64,000 nucleotides of DNA, taken from positions 1 through 64,000 of IMG/VR virus record IMGVR_UViG_3300019487_000029; one strand, written 5' to 3'. The stretch is from a virus. Shown here piece by piece: positions 42,272 through 50,519 of the stretch; position 1 is the stretch's first letter; each line of letters starts with the position of its first letter. The notes under the pieces were generated by a model, which saw only the letters and a program-made list of their open reading frames with translations, made no database searches and was not told the DNA's origin. Position numbers and translations under genes: made by a program.

Positions 42272-43006
42272 ATGAAAGCATTTGTAAAAACACGCAAGGG
42301 AAACTTTCCAGATGTCAACTATTATGTGGCATGGAAAGGGTTTGATGAAATCGGGTATGAAGTCATTAAATTTGAAGAAGATTTTGAGGCTACCATTCCA
42401 GTAACCGAACAGACACCCGTCTTTGCGGGCGTAGGCTCCTGCCGAAAAATCATCAAGCGGGTCTTTGCATGGGACTACGTTGGTATCAATCCATATCCAA
42501 CGGAGCTTATTCCTTTCATGCATAGAAAATTTGAAAGAAAGAAATGGATAGATGCACGAGACGAAGCCCTTGAAGGACATAAGTTTATCAAGTCCGTTAT
42601 TCAAAAACAATTTAATGGAAAGGTCTTGTCCACGCTTCTGGACACAATTCGGACTGCCAAAATGGAATCAGACCATGAAGTTTTTGTGTGTGATCCAGTT
42701 GAATTTCTATCTGAATATAGGGTATATGTTCATGAAAATGAAATTGTTGGAGTCAAACATTATCATGGTGATTGGTCGTTGCCACTGAATGTGGAGATTA
42801 TTAAGGAAGCAATCAATGCCTATAAACCTTCCGCCCCTGTTGCATATGGGTTGGATTTGGGAGTTTTGAATGATTCCAATCGAAACATAGCATTGGTTGA
42901 AATTAACGATGGCATTTGTCTTGGGAACTATGGATTGGACTCTATTCATTATGCTGAAATGATTTCGGCAAGATGGTTAGAACTGACGACCAATGGCAGT
43001 AGTTAA
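42272..43006 (+). CDS. ATP-grasp protein (DUF4343/R2K-like)
   Basis: 244 residues. The C-terminal half EVFVCDPVEFLSEYRVYVHE, VGVKHYHGDWS, YGLDLGVL and NIALVEINDGICLGNYGLDS matches the R2K/DUF4343 ATP-grasp pattern common in phages, with the Asn-Asp metal-binding end of ATP-grasp enzymes (EIND). Probably ligates an amino or acid group to a peptide or nucleotide. Follows the helical protein by 6 nt. Confidence 0.8.
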   Translation: MKAFVKTRKGNFPDVNYYVAWKGFDEIGYEVIKFEEDFEATIPVTEQTPVFAGVGSCRKIIKRVFAWDYVGINPYPTELIPFMHRKFERKKWIDARDEALEGHKFIKSVIQKQFNGKVLSTLLDTIRTAKMESDHEVFVCDPVEFLSEYRVYVHENEIVGVKHYHGDWSLPLNVEIIKEAINAYKPSAPVAYGLDLGVLNDSNRNIALVEINDGICLGNYGLDSIHYAEMISARWLELTTNGSS

Positions 43007-43012
43007 AATAAC

Positions 43013-43040
43013 TTGAACTTTTGCTAAAAAAGATTACAAT
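43013..43040 (+). promoter_or_regulatory. Sigma70-like promoter, leaderless arrangement
   Basis: TTGAAC, 16-nt spacer, TACAAT; ATG 43049 follows after 8 nt. Confidence 0.75.
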
Positions 43041-43048
43041 AACACGTT

Positions 43049-43993
43049 ATGATGGATAAAGACAGCAAGATATTCGTTACAGGTCACACGGGACTGGTCG
43101 GCAGTGCCCTTGTTCGCAGACTCAGAAGCAATGGATATTGGAACATCGTCACGGTTCCCCATAGCCAGCTTGATCTGACAGACAAAGAACAGGTAGAGCA
43201 TTTTTTCTATGTCAAACAACCAGAGTATGTCATCAATGCGGCGGCACGAGTTGGAGGAATTCATGCGAATGACAAGTATTCCGCCGAATTCATCTATCAA
43301 AACTTGGCAATCCAAACAAACGTCATTGATGCGTGCCATAGGCATGGCGTCAAGAAGTTGATGTTCCTTGGGAGTGTCTGTATTTATCCAAAATTTGCTC
43401 CGGTTCCCGTCAAAGAAGAGTATTTGCTCACAGGAGAATTGGAGCCAACGAATCAGTGGTATGCTACCGCAAAAATCGCCGGTATCAAAATGTGTCAAGC
43501 ATACCGAAAACAATACGGACATGACTATGTTTCCGCAATGCCGTGTAATTTGTACGGTGAGGGCGACAATTTCCATCCCGAAAACTCTCACGTCATTCCT
43601 GCCCTTCTTCGCAAGTTTTTGGAAGCAAAAGCCACCAATTCTCCATCGGTTACGTGTTGGGGGACCGGCACAGCCCGCAGAGAATTTCTGTATGTTGATG
43701 ACATGGCTGATGCTTGTGAATTTCTGATGCATAATTATAGTGATGGACAAATCATCAATATCGGCTTCGGCGAAGATTTCACCATCAAGGAATTGGTTGA
43801 ACAGATTGCAGAAGTCACCGAATACAAAGGAGAAATCGTTTGGGATACAAGTAAACCCGATGGAACTCCAAAAAGAATTTTAGACACAACTCGCCTATTT
43901 GGATTGGGTTGGAAACCAAAAATATCACTCCGAGAAGGCTTGACAAAAACGCTCAATTGGTATAGGCTTCAAGAGCAAAGAAGAGAAAAATGA
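43049..43993 (+). CDS. fcl: GDP-L-fucose synthase
   Basis: 314 residues. IFVTGHTGLVGSALVRRL is the NADPH-binding GxxGxxG; AARVGGIHAN, LGSVCIYPKFAPVPVKEEYL and NQWYATAKIAG (catalytic Ser/Tyr/Lys: GSVC, YATAK) are diagnostic of the Fcl/WcaG short-chain dehydrogenase. Converts GDP-4-keto-6-deoxymannose to GDP-fucose. It may build glycans for phage DNA, virions or the host surface. It has its own promoter; the next gene starts 4 nt before its end. Confidence 0.95.
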   Translation: MMDKDSKIFVTGHTGLVGSALVRRLRSNGYWNIVTVPHSQLDLTDKEQVEHFFYVKQPEYVINAAARVGGIHANDKYSAEFIYQNLAIQTNVIDACHRHGVKKLMFLGSVCIYPKFAPVPVKEEYLLTGELEPTNQWYATAKIAGIKMCQAYRKQYGHDYVSAMPCNLYGEGDNFHPENSHVIPALLRKFLEAKATNSPSVTCWGTGTARREFLYVDDMADACEFLMHNYSDGQIINIGFGEDFTIKELVEQIAEVTEYKGEIVWDTSKPDGTPKRILDTTRLFGLGWKPKISLREGLTKTLNWYRLQEQRREK

Positions 43994-44430
43994 ACGACAA
44001 CACAGAAAAAACCCTAGATTACTGGATCAATCTTGCCAAGAAAATTGCAACTGAGGCACACACTGGTCAGTTCCGCAATGACAAGACAACCCCGTATATT
44101 AAACATCCCGAAGCAGTTGCAAATGCTGTTGACTCCCGCCTAAAGCCAATTGCATGGCTCCATGACGTAGTGGAAGACACCCACGTCTCTATTCAAGATT
44201 TGCGTGATGCAGGATTCCCCAATTACATTGTGGATGCGGTGGATGCTATTACCCACCGAAAGAATGATACCAACGTCGTGTATTGGCAACAAGTTCTGAG
44301 AAATGCGGATGCCGTGGAAGTCAAGATTGCCGACATTAAGACCAATCTCGGCGACGCCCCGAATGATTATCAGAAAATGAAATACGCTCGTGCGTTAAAG
44401 ATTTTCGCCGATGCTGGTTATACAGTTTGA
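43990..44430 (+). CDS. HD-domain (p)ppGpp hydrolase-like protein
   Basis: 146 residues. IATEAHTGQFRNDKTTPYIK..HP, AWLHDVVEDT (HD motif plus ED), and VKIADIKTNLGD follow the RelA/SpoT-type hydrolase domain (MESH1-sized, no synthetase or regulatory domains). It could lower alarmone levels to keep host metabolism running. Nucleotide substrate not proven. Overlaps the fucose synthase end by ATGA; followed by a terminator. Confidence 0.85.
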   Translation: MNDNTEKTLDYWINLAKKIATEAHTGQFRNDKTTPYIKHPEAVANAVDSRLKPIAWLHDVVEDTHVSIQDLRDAGFPNYIVDAVDAITHRKNDTNVVYWQQVLRNADAVEVKIADIKTNLGDAPNDYQKMKYARALKIFADAGYTV

Positions 44431-44479
44431 GAATTTACCGAGCAATTGGTAAATGGTGGAGGGCTTAACCCGCCCCCGA

Positions 44480-44507
44480 AGCGAGGAATCACTTCCTCGC
44501 TTTTTTG
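44480..44507 (+). terminator. Rho-independent terminator
   Basis: AGCGAGGAA-tcac-TTCCTCGCT followed by TTTTTG. Confidence 0.92.
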
Positions 44508-44512
44508 TTTTC

Positions 44513-44542
44513 TTGACAAATCATGCCCAATCATGCTAAAGT
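44513..44542 (+). promoter_or_regulatory. Sigma70-like promoter, leaderless arrangement
   Basis: TTGACA, 18-nt spacer, TAAAGT; ATG 44550 follows after 7 nt. Confidence 0.65.
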
Positions 44543-44549
44543 ACTTGTC

Positions 44550-44801
44550 ATGAGCACTAAATACGTCGATCCTGCGACGGTAAAAATCATCGATCTCGTC
44601 AAGGGAGATAAGAAAGTTCGCTTTGCTTATTACCGTGACCGTGAGTTTTGGTATCAACATGAAGACGGTCTTCTTTTCCCTGTAGCATTGAAAGATGTGG
44701 ATGATCCCGCATCAAAAGCTACGCTACCAGCCGAAGAGAAAGCTATGCTTTTTATGCGATGGATGCGAAAGTATATTGAAGCTGCAAAGGAAGCGTCATG
44801 A
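44550..44801 (+). CDS. Unknown protein (83 aa)
   Basis: MSTKYVDPATVKIIDLVKGD...; beta-rich start, helical C-terminus. Overlaps the next gene by ATGA. No family recognised. Confidence 0.65.
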   Translation: MSTKYVDPATVKIIDLVKGDKKVRFAYYRDREFWYQHEDGLLFPVALKDVDDPASKATLPAEEKAMLFMRWMRKYIEAAKEAS

Positions 44802-44956
44802 CTTGGTACTACATTTGGTACATGCTGCACAAAATTCCTGCTTACGAGCGAACCTGCGGCACAAAAGAAGCGGCTGATGAACGAGTTTCTAAACTTCGTT
44901 CACAAGGCAAAGAAGCGTGGTGGACAACCACTGTGTTCAAACATTTCTGGTACTAA
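44798..44956 (+). CDS. Unknown small protein (52 aa)
   Basis: MTWYYIWYMLHKIPAYERTC...; Trp/Tyr-rich N-terminus. Overlaps its neighbours (ATGA before, TAATG after). No family recognised. Confidence 0.55.
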   Translation: MTWYYIWYMLHKIPAYERTCGTKEAADERVSKLRSQGKEAWWTTTVFKHFWY

Positions 44957-45252
44957 TGGCTGCACAAATGGACAATTGCGTGTTCTGTGGGTTCTATACA
45001 TGGACTCGTGGGCATCATATTATCCCCAAGTGCAAAGGAGGCACGGAGATCGTTGCCACTTGCCAAACATGCGAGGATTACATACACAAAACATGGTCCC
45101 ACAACGAACTTCGTGACGTTTACAATAACGTTGACATCATTCTCGCCAATGAAGGATTCCAAAAGTTTCTCAAGTGGCGTAGAAAACAATCGCCCAACAC
45201 TCTTTTCAAATCTGATGCCGGAAAACACCGAGACCGAAGAAAGTTCTCGTGA
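44956..45252 (+). CDS. Small HNH-type protein (98 aa)
   Basis: [20 protein letters not shown] followed by [20 protein letters not shown]: CxxC, HHIIP and a second CxxC with ExxxH give a compact HNH fold embedded in an operon rather than free-standing, so it may be a phage function and not a homing enzyme. Start overlaps the previous stop (TAATG). Confidence 0.75.
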   Translation: MAAQMDNCVFCGFYTWTRGHHIIPKCKGGTEIVATCQTCEDYIHKTWSHNELRDVYNNVDIILANEGFQKFLKWRRKQSPNTLFKSDAGKHRDRRKFS

Positions 45253-45520
45253 GAGACATTTTGTCTATATTCTAAAATGTGTTGACAATTCCCTTTACAC
45301 GGGCTACACTACTGATATAGAGCGGCGGTGTGTCGTACACAACAAAGGCAAGGGTGCTAAATACACCCGAACCAGATTACCCGTGGTGCTCGTGTATTTT
45401 GAAGAGTTTGATACAAAGTCGGATGCAATGAGGCGAGAGTATCAAATCAAGCAGTTATCACGAAGCCAAAAACTGAAACTTATTTATGGACATCAAAAAC
45501 CTAAAACTTCACGAGCTTGA
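45215..45520 (+). CDS. GIY-YIG nuclease, YhbQ/UPF0213-like
   Basis: 101 residues. [20 protein letters not shown] followed by [17 protein letters not shown] and [20 protein letters not shown] fits the short UPF0213/YhbQ GIY-YIG family (Tyr pair, Arg, Glu). Overlaps both neighbours by 30-40 nt. Substrate unknown, probably structured DNA. Confidence 0.88.
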   Translation: MPENTETEESSRERHFVYILKCVDNSLYTGYTTDIERRCVVHNKGKGAKYTRTRLPVVLVYFEEFDTKSDAMRREYQIKQLSRSQKLKLIYGHQKPKTSRA

Positions 45521-45830
45521 AGAATTGCAAGAAGATGTTGAGGATCAAATCAACAAACTGAAACGTGCCGCAAAGCTTGCCAAGAAGCACACCAAGGAGG
45601 AAATCCTTGCCATGTTCTCTCATTGGGGATACATCGTTCCCAAGGGAGCAAAAATTTGGCGACTGCATGATTCAAAGCATGAAGGAGCATACGGCATGGA
45701 AGTCGGTGGGTATGAACACTCATGCCACATTGAATCCACCGATTTTCTTGTGTTGCTGGTTGTTGATGGCGACTATCATGGGGTTGAAAGCTATGGAGAT
45801 TTGTGGCTCGGTGAATTGACTGTTGTATGA
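45486..45830 (+). CDS. Unknown protein (114 aa)
   Basis: N-terminal coiled coil ([20 protein letters not shown]) then a beta-rich region ([20 protein letters not shown]). Start lies inside the previous gene. No family recognised. Confidence 0.6.
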   Translation: MDIKNLKLHELEELQEDVEDQINKLKRAAKLAKKHTKEEILAMFSHWGYIVPKGAKIWRLHDSKHEGAYGMEVGGYEHSCHIESTDFLVLLVVDGDYHGVESYGDLWLGELTVV

Positions 45831-46018
45831 ACAGCACTCTTTTTGAACAGTATATTTCCTTGAATGATCAGCTTCTTTGCTACATCATGCAAGGAGGGTC
45901 GGAATCCAAGCAAGCCAACGAAATCCGTTCCAATATGGACCGAGTATGGAAGCAGTTGAGCTTGATTGAGCAACAGTTGGCGAAAGAGAAACTTGAAGGT
46001 CCAATTTCAAAGCGATGA
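45827..46018 (+). CDS. Small helical protein (63 aa)
   Basis: [20 protein letters not shown]...; helical; overlaps the previous gene by ATGA; last of the rightward operon. No family recognised. Confidence 0.55.
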   Translation: MNSTLFEQYISLNDQLLCYIMQGGSESKQANEIRSNMDRVWKQLSLIEQQLAKEKLEGPISKR

Positions 46019-46037
46019 AAATCCTCTTACTCATGAT

Positions 46038-46778
46038 TTATGAGAACAGTTCTGTTCTGAGTGTCTCTTCTACTTTCTTAATTTCTGTATGTGGAATGCG
46101 TCGCAATTTTATTCCCTTTTGTTTGCAAAACTCAGTTTTGATGGAGTCATTTTCTTGAATTGATGGCGACCAATACTTACTTGTTTTATCAAAGTGATGT
46201 CGTCCATCGTATTCAATACACATGTTTTGTTTTGGCAAATAAAAATCAAATCGTAATGCAACTCCGTGCTTTCCTACACATCCTTTGAATTTGTGTTCAC
46301 TATGAAATGGAATGTTTAATAAGCGAAGAAGCAAGGTGATTTTTTCTTCACCGTGAGATTGGCGGCAATAAGGACACCCACTTTCTTCATATAAATGTCC
46401 TCGTGGCAATTGAAGAAATGATTGATCACACATGTTGCATTTGATTTTAACCTTGGTTTTAGCATTGACATAAGTGGTATTGGTATAGTCGTAGTTGTCT
46501 CCGTGGATTGCCGTTGCTAAAGCAATGAATTCTTTGGAACTCTTTCGCTGTGATGTAATTGTACAGGTCGGACAGTTCTTACAATTAAGGAAATTGTACG
46601 GGTTTGGATAGAACGTGTTCCGACATTGGTTACATAGGATTTCAATCGGAGTTCTATTGTTGGCATATTTGACTTTAGAATAATCAAATTTCTTGCCATG
46701 TTTGGTGATTGCTTGCTTTATAAAATCATCTTGACTTTTTAGGTTGGTTCGCATACACTTATACATATTGGGATTCAT
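46038..46778 (-). CDS. Vsr-like homing endonuclease with zinc-ribbon repeats
   Basis: 246 residues. Two N-terminal ~55-residue repeats (HGKKFDYSKVKYANNRTPIE..C.QC; HGDNYDYTNTTYVNAKTKVK..C.MC) are DUF723-type zinc ribbons. The C-terminal half ALRFDFYLPKQNMCIEYDGR and HHFD...KTEFCKQKGIKLRRI is a Vsr/PD-(D/E)XK nuclease core as in phage homing enzymes of the I-Bth0305I type. Stands alone between two rightward genes on the opposite strand. Confidence 0.88.
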   Translation of the reverse strand: MNPNMYKCMRTNLKSQDDFIKQAITKHGKKFDYSKVKYANNRTPIEILCNQCRNTFYPNPYNFLNCKNCPTCTITSQRKSSKEFIALATAIHGDNYDYTNTTYVNAKTKVKIKCNMCDQSFLQLPRGHLYEESGCPYCRQSHGEEKITLLLRLLNIPFHSEHKFKGCVGKHGVALRFDFYLPKQNMCIEYDGRHHFDKTSKYWSPSIQENDSIKTEFCKQKGIKLRRIPHTEIKKVEETLRTELFS

Positions 46779-46936
46779 CGGAAAAGATGAATGGATTTAT
46801 GCATCATGACTAAAATAGTATCTCTGTGGACTCGGCAACATTCCCGACCTTTTGATGAATTCTCGGAATCGTCCCGAACGTCTTCTTCTCTAAAATCGTG
46901 GGCATCTTTCTTTAGTACAGTGATATTTATACCTGT

Positions 46937-47428
46937 ATGAATGAAAAGATTCAAGCTATTCTGCTCAAAATTGTCCTCGGAATGAAGAAGGAACATTGGG
47001 CAGTCGCTCCTGATTGGGAAGTGACATTGAAGAGCGAGGGTCATGTTCCCCTATCCAAAAGTATTCGGGTTCAAGGAAACTTTAATGATGACGAATGGAG
47101 TGACTCAATCGAAACCACAATTGATTTGAGACTTACATCCACCGACGAATTGACTTATTTTCCAGAATACACCATCTACGCCAGCATTTTAATTCAAGGT
47201 GGTCAAATTCATGACATCGCATATAAACTAGATGCCGATGTTGCATTTACTGACCAAGATGTTCGGGACGAAGAAAAAGCAACTGCGTCGGCAAAAAAGA
47301 TTTCTCGATTAGTGGAAGATCACATTGAATCTGAGTACAGCGATTACGTTGATCAGAACGCCCAAGACATTCAAGCATATGAACAGGGTGGTTGGAAGGC
47401 AGACGACGATTCCGTAGATGATCGATAA
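46937..47428 (+). CDS. Unknown protein (163 aa)
   Basis: MNEKIQAILLKIVLGMKKEH...; beta-rich core and an acidic C-terminus (GGWKADDDSVDDR). ATG is 6 nt after ATATTTAT. Ends at a TAATCCG/CGGATTA hairpin. No family recognised. Confidence 0.65.
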   Translation: MNEKIQAILLKIVLGMKKEHWAVAPDWEVTLKSEGHVPLSKSIRVQGNFNDDEWSDSIETTIDLRLTSTDELTYFPEYTIYASILIQGGQIHDIAYKLDADVAFTDQDVRDEEKATASAKKISRLVEDHIESEYSDYVDQNAQDIQAYEQGGWKADDDSVDDR

Positions 47429-47449
47429 TCCGTAGTTTTTCGGATTATT
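47427..47449. terminator. Weak hairpin
   Basis: TAATCCG-tagtttttc-CGGATTA style inverted repeat overlapping the stop codon; no long T-run after it. Confidence 0.5.
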
Positions 47450-47469
47450 AGTAGATATTTATTAGTGTT

Positions 47470-48414
47470 GTGAAGGCACTACAGTTTATTATACTGTTAG
47501 TAGTGCTGCTAAGTATGAACGGACTTCGGGCAGCTAACCCAACAACTGTCCCCGACTACCTCTCCTCCATCTCTGTCAGAGTAAAAACCCCAATCGGCTC
47601 ATCTGGTTCGGGTATTGCTTTCACTAGAAAAGATGCATATGGAAAAGATGTAACTTATGTATGGACCGCTGGACATGTATGTCTTCACCGAGAGACTATA
47701 CCATTTGTGTATATTGGACCAAAAATCCCTATGTCCAAAATCCGCTCGGTGGTTCCAACAGAAATCACATATTACACCAATCTCACAGTCTCTCAGGATG
47801 TTGTAATCAATGGGAAGTTTGCATATACAACCAATCTCTCAGCCACTTTAATCAAATGCAGCCCCGACGACGAGGGCAATGATTTGGCGGTTCTCCGAGT
47901 GAATGGTAAATTTTTCAATAACAACAAAGTCGAATTTGATCTGTCCGGACGAATTCCAAAACTCGGAGAGCCGCTGTACGCTTTCGCATTTCCCTATGGT
48001 GAACCAATGTTTACCACAGGAATGTTTTCTTATGTCGGTCGTGTTTACGATGATTATGTCTATGACCAAAGTTCGTTGATTGTCTATCCGGGTTCAAGCG
48101 GTGGTGGTGTTTTCAATGAAAATCAGAAGTGCGTAGGACTTGTCATGAGAATGAGGGGTGCCGGTCTCAATTATATTGCTCCAATTCGTAGAATGCAAGA
48201 ATGGGCAAAGGAAGAAGGAATTGAATGGGCGTTAAATTCTTCTAAACCAATGCCTTCGGCAGAAGAACTGAAGAAAATTCCACTTCTTGACAAAGAGACA
48301 GATGAATGCGAAGATGAAGTAATTCTGCCAAATCCGTTTAAGCCATTCATGAAGGACTTCAAGCTTAAACCGCCCGCTCTCAAGCCTGACGAAGATAAAA
48401 AGCTGGCAAAGTAA
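47470..48414 (+). CDS. Secreted trypsin-like serine protease
   Basis: 314 residues from GTG 47470, 7 nt after ATATTTAT. A signal peptide (FIILLVVLLSMNGLRAA) precedes a chymotrypsin-fold domain with TAGHVC (catalytic His), GNDLAVLRV (Asp) and YPGSSGGGVF (Ser), in order and at DegP-like spacing, no PDZ domain visible. The C-terminal 60 residues are Pro/Lys-rich. Exported protease that might process envelope or virion proteins. Confidence 0.92.
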   Translation: MKALQFIILLVVLLSMNGLRAANPTTVPDYLSSISVRVKTPIGSSGSGIAFTRKDAYGKDVTYVWTAGHVCLHRETIPFVYIGPKIPMSKIRSVVPTEITYYTNLTVSQDVVINGKFAYTTNLSATLIKCSPDDEGNDLAVLRVNGKFFNNNKVEFDLSGRIPKLGEPLYAFAFPYGEPMFTTGMFSYVGRVYDDYVYDQSSLIVYPGSSGGGVFNENQKCVGLVMRMRGAGLNYIAPIRRMQEWAKEEGIEWALNSSKPMPSAEELKKIPLLDKETDECEDEVILPNPFKPFMKDFKLKPPALKPDEDKKLAK

Positions 48415-48423
48415 ACTTTCCAC

Positions 48424-48451
48424 TTGACAATTTCAAGGGATGGGATATACT
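48424..48451 (+). promoter_or_regulatory. Sigma70-like promoter upstream of the tRNA array
   Basis: TTGACA, 16-nt spacer, TATACT. Confidence 0.8.
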
Positions 48452-48500
48452 TCACCCACGCTACTCGTAAAGGGTTTCACCAAAAAAGTGACATTTTTTG

Positions 48501-48529
48501 TTGACATGACCATATTTATGCAGTAGAGT
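48501..48529 (+). promoter_or_regulatory. Sigma70-like promoter, second, at the tRNA array
   Basis: TTGACA, 17-nt spacer, TAGAGT; ends 12 nt before the first tRNA. Confidence 0.85.
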
Positions 48530-48541
48530 GTCGGTATAAAT

Positions 48542-48615
48542 GCCAGATTGATGTAATAGTAGCCTAACGCTCTCATAAGGCGAATGCACTGGGGCAGAAC
48601 CAGTATCTGGCACCA
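48542..48615 (+). tRNA. tRNA-Met (CAT), elbow variant
   Basis: Acceptor GCCAGAT/ATCTGGC, discriminator A, encoded CCA; anticodon loop CTCATAA; T-stem ACTGG/CCAGT with loop GGCAGAA in place of TTCRAnn; D-loop AATAGTA (A18, G19). CAT could also be Ile2 if lysidine-modified. Confidence 0.85.
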
Positions 48616-48730
48616 ATTTTGGGTTAGTTGCACTTTCCCTAGATTAAAAAGGCAACGGTTGTTTGTACTTACGTTTTGGACCTAACATGAAAAACGTGAA
48701 CGTCGGTTGGAGTAATTTACCAATCGTCAT

Positions 48731-48804
48731 GCGGGTGTGGTGTAGTGGTAGCCCACGACATTGCCAATGTTGAAGTGAGGGTTCGATTCCCTTCACCCGC
48801 TCCA
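48731..48804 (+). tRNA. tRNA-Gly (GCC)
   Basis: Acceptor GCGGGTG/CACCCGC, T CCA; anticodon loop TTGCCAA; canonical T-loop TTCGATT and D-loop AGTGGTA. Confidence 0.95.
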
Positions 48805-48809
48805 ATTTT

Positions 48810-48883
48810 GCACCATTGACATAGTGGCTGTGTGTCAGCCTTCCAAGCTGAATAGGTCGGTTCGATCCCGACATGGTGCTCCA
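48810..48883 (+). tRNA. tRNA-Gly (TCC)
   Basis: Acceptor GCACCAT/ATGGTGC, T CCA; stem TCAGC/GCTGA with loop CTTCCAA; T-arm GTCGG-TTCGATC-CCGAC. Confidence 0.93.
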
Positions 48884-48887
48884 ATTT

Positions 48888-49040
48888 TTGCTAGAGTTGG
48901 TGTTGTCGAAGGAAGAAGCAGACAACGAATATGCTTCGCCAAAGCCTTCTATGGAGCCGCAGAGTGAGTCAGAGTCGGTCGTTACATTCCCTCACTATCA
49001 GACAACAACACAGCCCCTCGGTCAAAGGCTATAGCAAGAT
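48888..49040 (+). ncRNA. Structured RNA with closing stem
   Basis: TTGCTAGAG pairs with CTATAGCAA (one mismatch) around ~135 nt containing GTTGTC/GACAAC and GTGAG/CTCAC helices. No tRNA fold, no ORF. Lies between two tRNA-Gly genes. Confidence 0.5.
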
Positions 49041-49118
49041 GCGTTAGTGGTGTTTTGAACGGCAGCATGATGGGCTTCCAACTCATAGGTGAGGATTCGA
49101 CTTCCTCCTAACGCTCCA
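49041..49118 (+). tRNA. tRNA-Gly (TCC), second
   Basis: Acceptor GCGTTAG/CTAACGC, T CCA; stem ATGGG/CTCAT with loop CTTCCAA; T-arm GAGGA-TTCGACT-TCCTC; D-loop long with GG. Confidence 0.85.
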
Positions 49119-49123
49119 AATTT

Positions 49124-49187
49124 TGTCAGTGGAAATGCCGAGTCAGCGGAAATAATTCTGACCATAGATAAATGAAACTGACAGATT
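49124..49187 (+). ncRNA. Small structured RNA
   Basis: TGTCAGT pairs with ACTGACA; inner GTCAG/CTGAC hairpin. About 60 nt immediately upstream of tRNA-Thr. Confidence 0.4.
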
Positions 49188-49261
49188 GCCGCATTAGTAT
49201 AAAAGCATTACACGGCTTTGGTAAAGCTGAGACGACGGGGCAGTACCGTCATGTGGCTCCA
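49188..49261 (+). tRNA. tRNA-Thr (GGT), elbow variant
   Basis: Acceptor GCCGCAT/ATGTGGC, T CCA; stem CGGCT/AGCTG, loop TTGGTAA; T-arm GACGG-GGCAGTA-CCGTC; D-loop AAAAGCA. Confidence 0.87.
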
Positions 49262-49265
49262 ATTT

Positions 49266-49355
49266 GGTCCTGACCCTTGGAGGGACGTTCGACTTATGAT
49301 CGAATTCGCACTAGATTAGTGCCGGGATAGGGTTCGATTCCCTACGGGACTACCA
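49266..49355 (+). tRNA. Long-variable-arm tRNA with anticodon TAT
   Basis: Acceptor GGTCCTG/CGGGACT, A CCA; anticodon stem TTCGA/TCGAA with loop CTTATGA; variable hairpin GCACTA/TAGTGC; T-arm TAGGG-TTCGATT-CCCTA. Very small D-arm (CCC-TTGGA-GGG). A type II (Ser/Leu/Tyr) shape with an Ile-type anticodon. An alternative fold with loop TAGATTA is less regular. Confidence 0.65.
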
Positions 49356-49361
49356 TTTTAT

Positions 49362-49437
49362 TGCGGGGTACAGTTCTGGTGAACTGGGATGTCTCATAAG
49401 CATCTTCAGAAAAGTTCGATTCTTTTCTCCGCTACCA
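49362..49437 (+). tRNA. tRNA-Met (CAT), possibly initiator
   Basis: Acceptor GCGGGG/CTCCGC with an unpaired 1-72 position (T/T), as in initiator tRNAs; loop CTCATAA; canonical T-loop TTCGATT; D-loop with GG. The GGG/CCC initiator anticodon-stem pairs are absent. Confidence 0.8.
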
Positions 49438-49487
49438 TTTTGTGAGATGCAAAGCAACTCATGCGGGGACGCAAAGCGACCTCAGAG

Positions 49488-49640
49488 ATGAAAAAAACTC
49501 AGTCCTATAAAAACGAAAAAGTTAAGGTGATCAAGGAATTGAACATCAAGGACAAAGAAGGAGAATGGGTTCAGATTGAGTTTTTGACAGGAGACAAAAA
49601 AGGATGTAGAGTTCCTGTATCGTTGAAAGATTTAGAATAA
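49488..49640 (+). CDS. Small protein within tRNA array (50 aa)
   Basis: ATG 49488 to TAA 49640: KVKVIKELNIKDKEGEWVQI then EFLTGDKKGCRVPVSLKDLE. A small SH3-like beta protein by appearance. Lies between tRNA-Met and a structured RNA. No family recognised. Confidence 0.6.
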   Translation: MKKTQSYKNEKVKVIKELNIKDKEGEWVQIEFLTGDKKGCRVPVSLKDLE

Positions 49641-49642
49641 TT

Positions 49643-49769
49643 TGTTCAGTGTCATTGAGGGCGGCTACAGATACCGATTTGACATCATACCCCGAAAGGG
49701 ATTGATACGGGACGCTTGCGACAGGGCGACTGTTGGCTGCTGGATGCCGAGTGACCTGAAACACTGAAC
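49643..49769 (+). ncRNA. Structured RNA with 10-bp closing stem
   Basis: TGTTCAGTGT pairs perfectly with ACACTGAACA around ~105 nt with an inner CCCCGAAAGGG hairpin. No CCA, no ORF, not a tRNA. Confidence 0.55.
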
Positions 49770-49774
49770 ATTTT

Positions 49775-49859
49775 GCCCATGTGGATAAGCGAAGCTGGAA
49801 CAAGCAATGTGCTCAAAACACGTCATCCTTTATCCGTTCGAATCGGTTCGTGGGCACCA
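49775..49859 (+). tRNA. tRNA-Leu (CAA)
   Basis: 85 nt. Acceptor GCCCATG/CGTGGGC, A CCA; stem ATGTG/CACGT, loop CTCAAAA; T-loop TTCGAAT. Unusual in that the extra length lies in the D region and the variable loop is only ~8 nt. Sister of the next gene. Confidence 0.85.
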
Positions 49860-49864
49860 ATTTC

Positions 49865-49949
49865 CGTCGTGTGGATAAGCGAAGCTGGCACAAGCAACTT
49901 ACTTAAAATAAGTCATCCTCTATCGGTTCGAATCCGTTCACGACGACCA
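49865..49949 (+). tRNA. tRNA-Leu (TAA)
   Basis: 85 nt, duplicated from the previous gene: acceptor CGTCGTG/CACGACG, A CCA; loop CTTAAAA; T-arm ATCGG-TTCGAAT-CCGTT; same enlarged D region. Confidence 0.87.
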
Positions 49950-49961
49950 ATTTGATACCAA

Positions 49962-50339
49962 ATGGAAAATAGTTACGCCAACGAATCAACGGTGTATGAC
50001 CAATCACCGGCAGTTGAAAAACAACAAATTGATTTTATGCACGAGCTTGGGTTTCGTGCAGTCGCCCGAAAGGATACGTGGGTTTTGTGGGAGATGCAAG
50101 GTTGGCCGGAAGTCTCTGTGTGGCTTCAAGGATTTCAAGTGGATTTGAGTCATCGGTATATTCTGATGCAAGTCTATAAGTCGGGAGTGAACAGTGGAAA
50201 GGAATTTCAAGCAAATGAAATTCGTTTATCGTTGGGACTGTCACCGATGAAGAAGGATGACCTTCTCCGACTGTCCTCATTCGATCATCCGTGGCTTGCG
50301 ATTGAAATGAATCCAAGACACGGGCGACACGAATCATGA
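49962..50339 (+). CDS. Unknown protein (125 aa)
   Basis: MENSYANESTVYDQSPAVEK...; the middle is Trp-rich (KDTWVLWEMQGWPEVSVWLQ). Sits inside the tRNA array and overlaps the next small gene (ATGA). No family recognised. Confidence 0.65.
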   Translation: MENSYANESTVYDQSPAVEKQQIDFMHELGFRAVARKDTWVLWEMQGWPEVSVWLQGFQVDLSHRYILMQVYKSGVNSGKEFQANEIRLSLGLSPMKKDDLLRLSSFDHPWLAIEMNPRHGRHES

Positions 50340-50515
50340 CAACTTGTAGCAATTGTAAGCAAGAACGTGAATTGCCCGATGGCATTTCTTGTGAAGAATG
50401 TTTGATCTACAAACAATATCTTGACAAGGAAGACGAGTATGTTATAGTGACTCGTGAAATGGCAAAAGACGCAGGCGACCTTCAATTGGAAGGTCAACTG
50501 TGGAAGTGGAATTGA
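50336..50515 (+). CDS. Small zinc-finger protein (59 aa)
   Basis: MTTCSNCKQERELPDGISCE followed by ECLIYKQYL gives CxxC...CxxC at the N-terminus. Coupled to the previous gene by ATGA overlap. Confidence 0.6.
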   Translation: MTTCSNCKQERELPDGISCEECLIYKQYLDKEDEYVIVTREMAKDAGDLQLEGQLWKWN

Positions 50516-50519
50516 TTTT

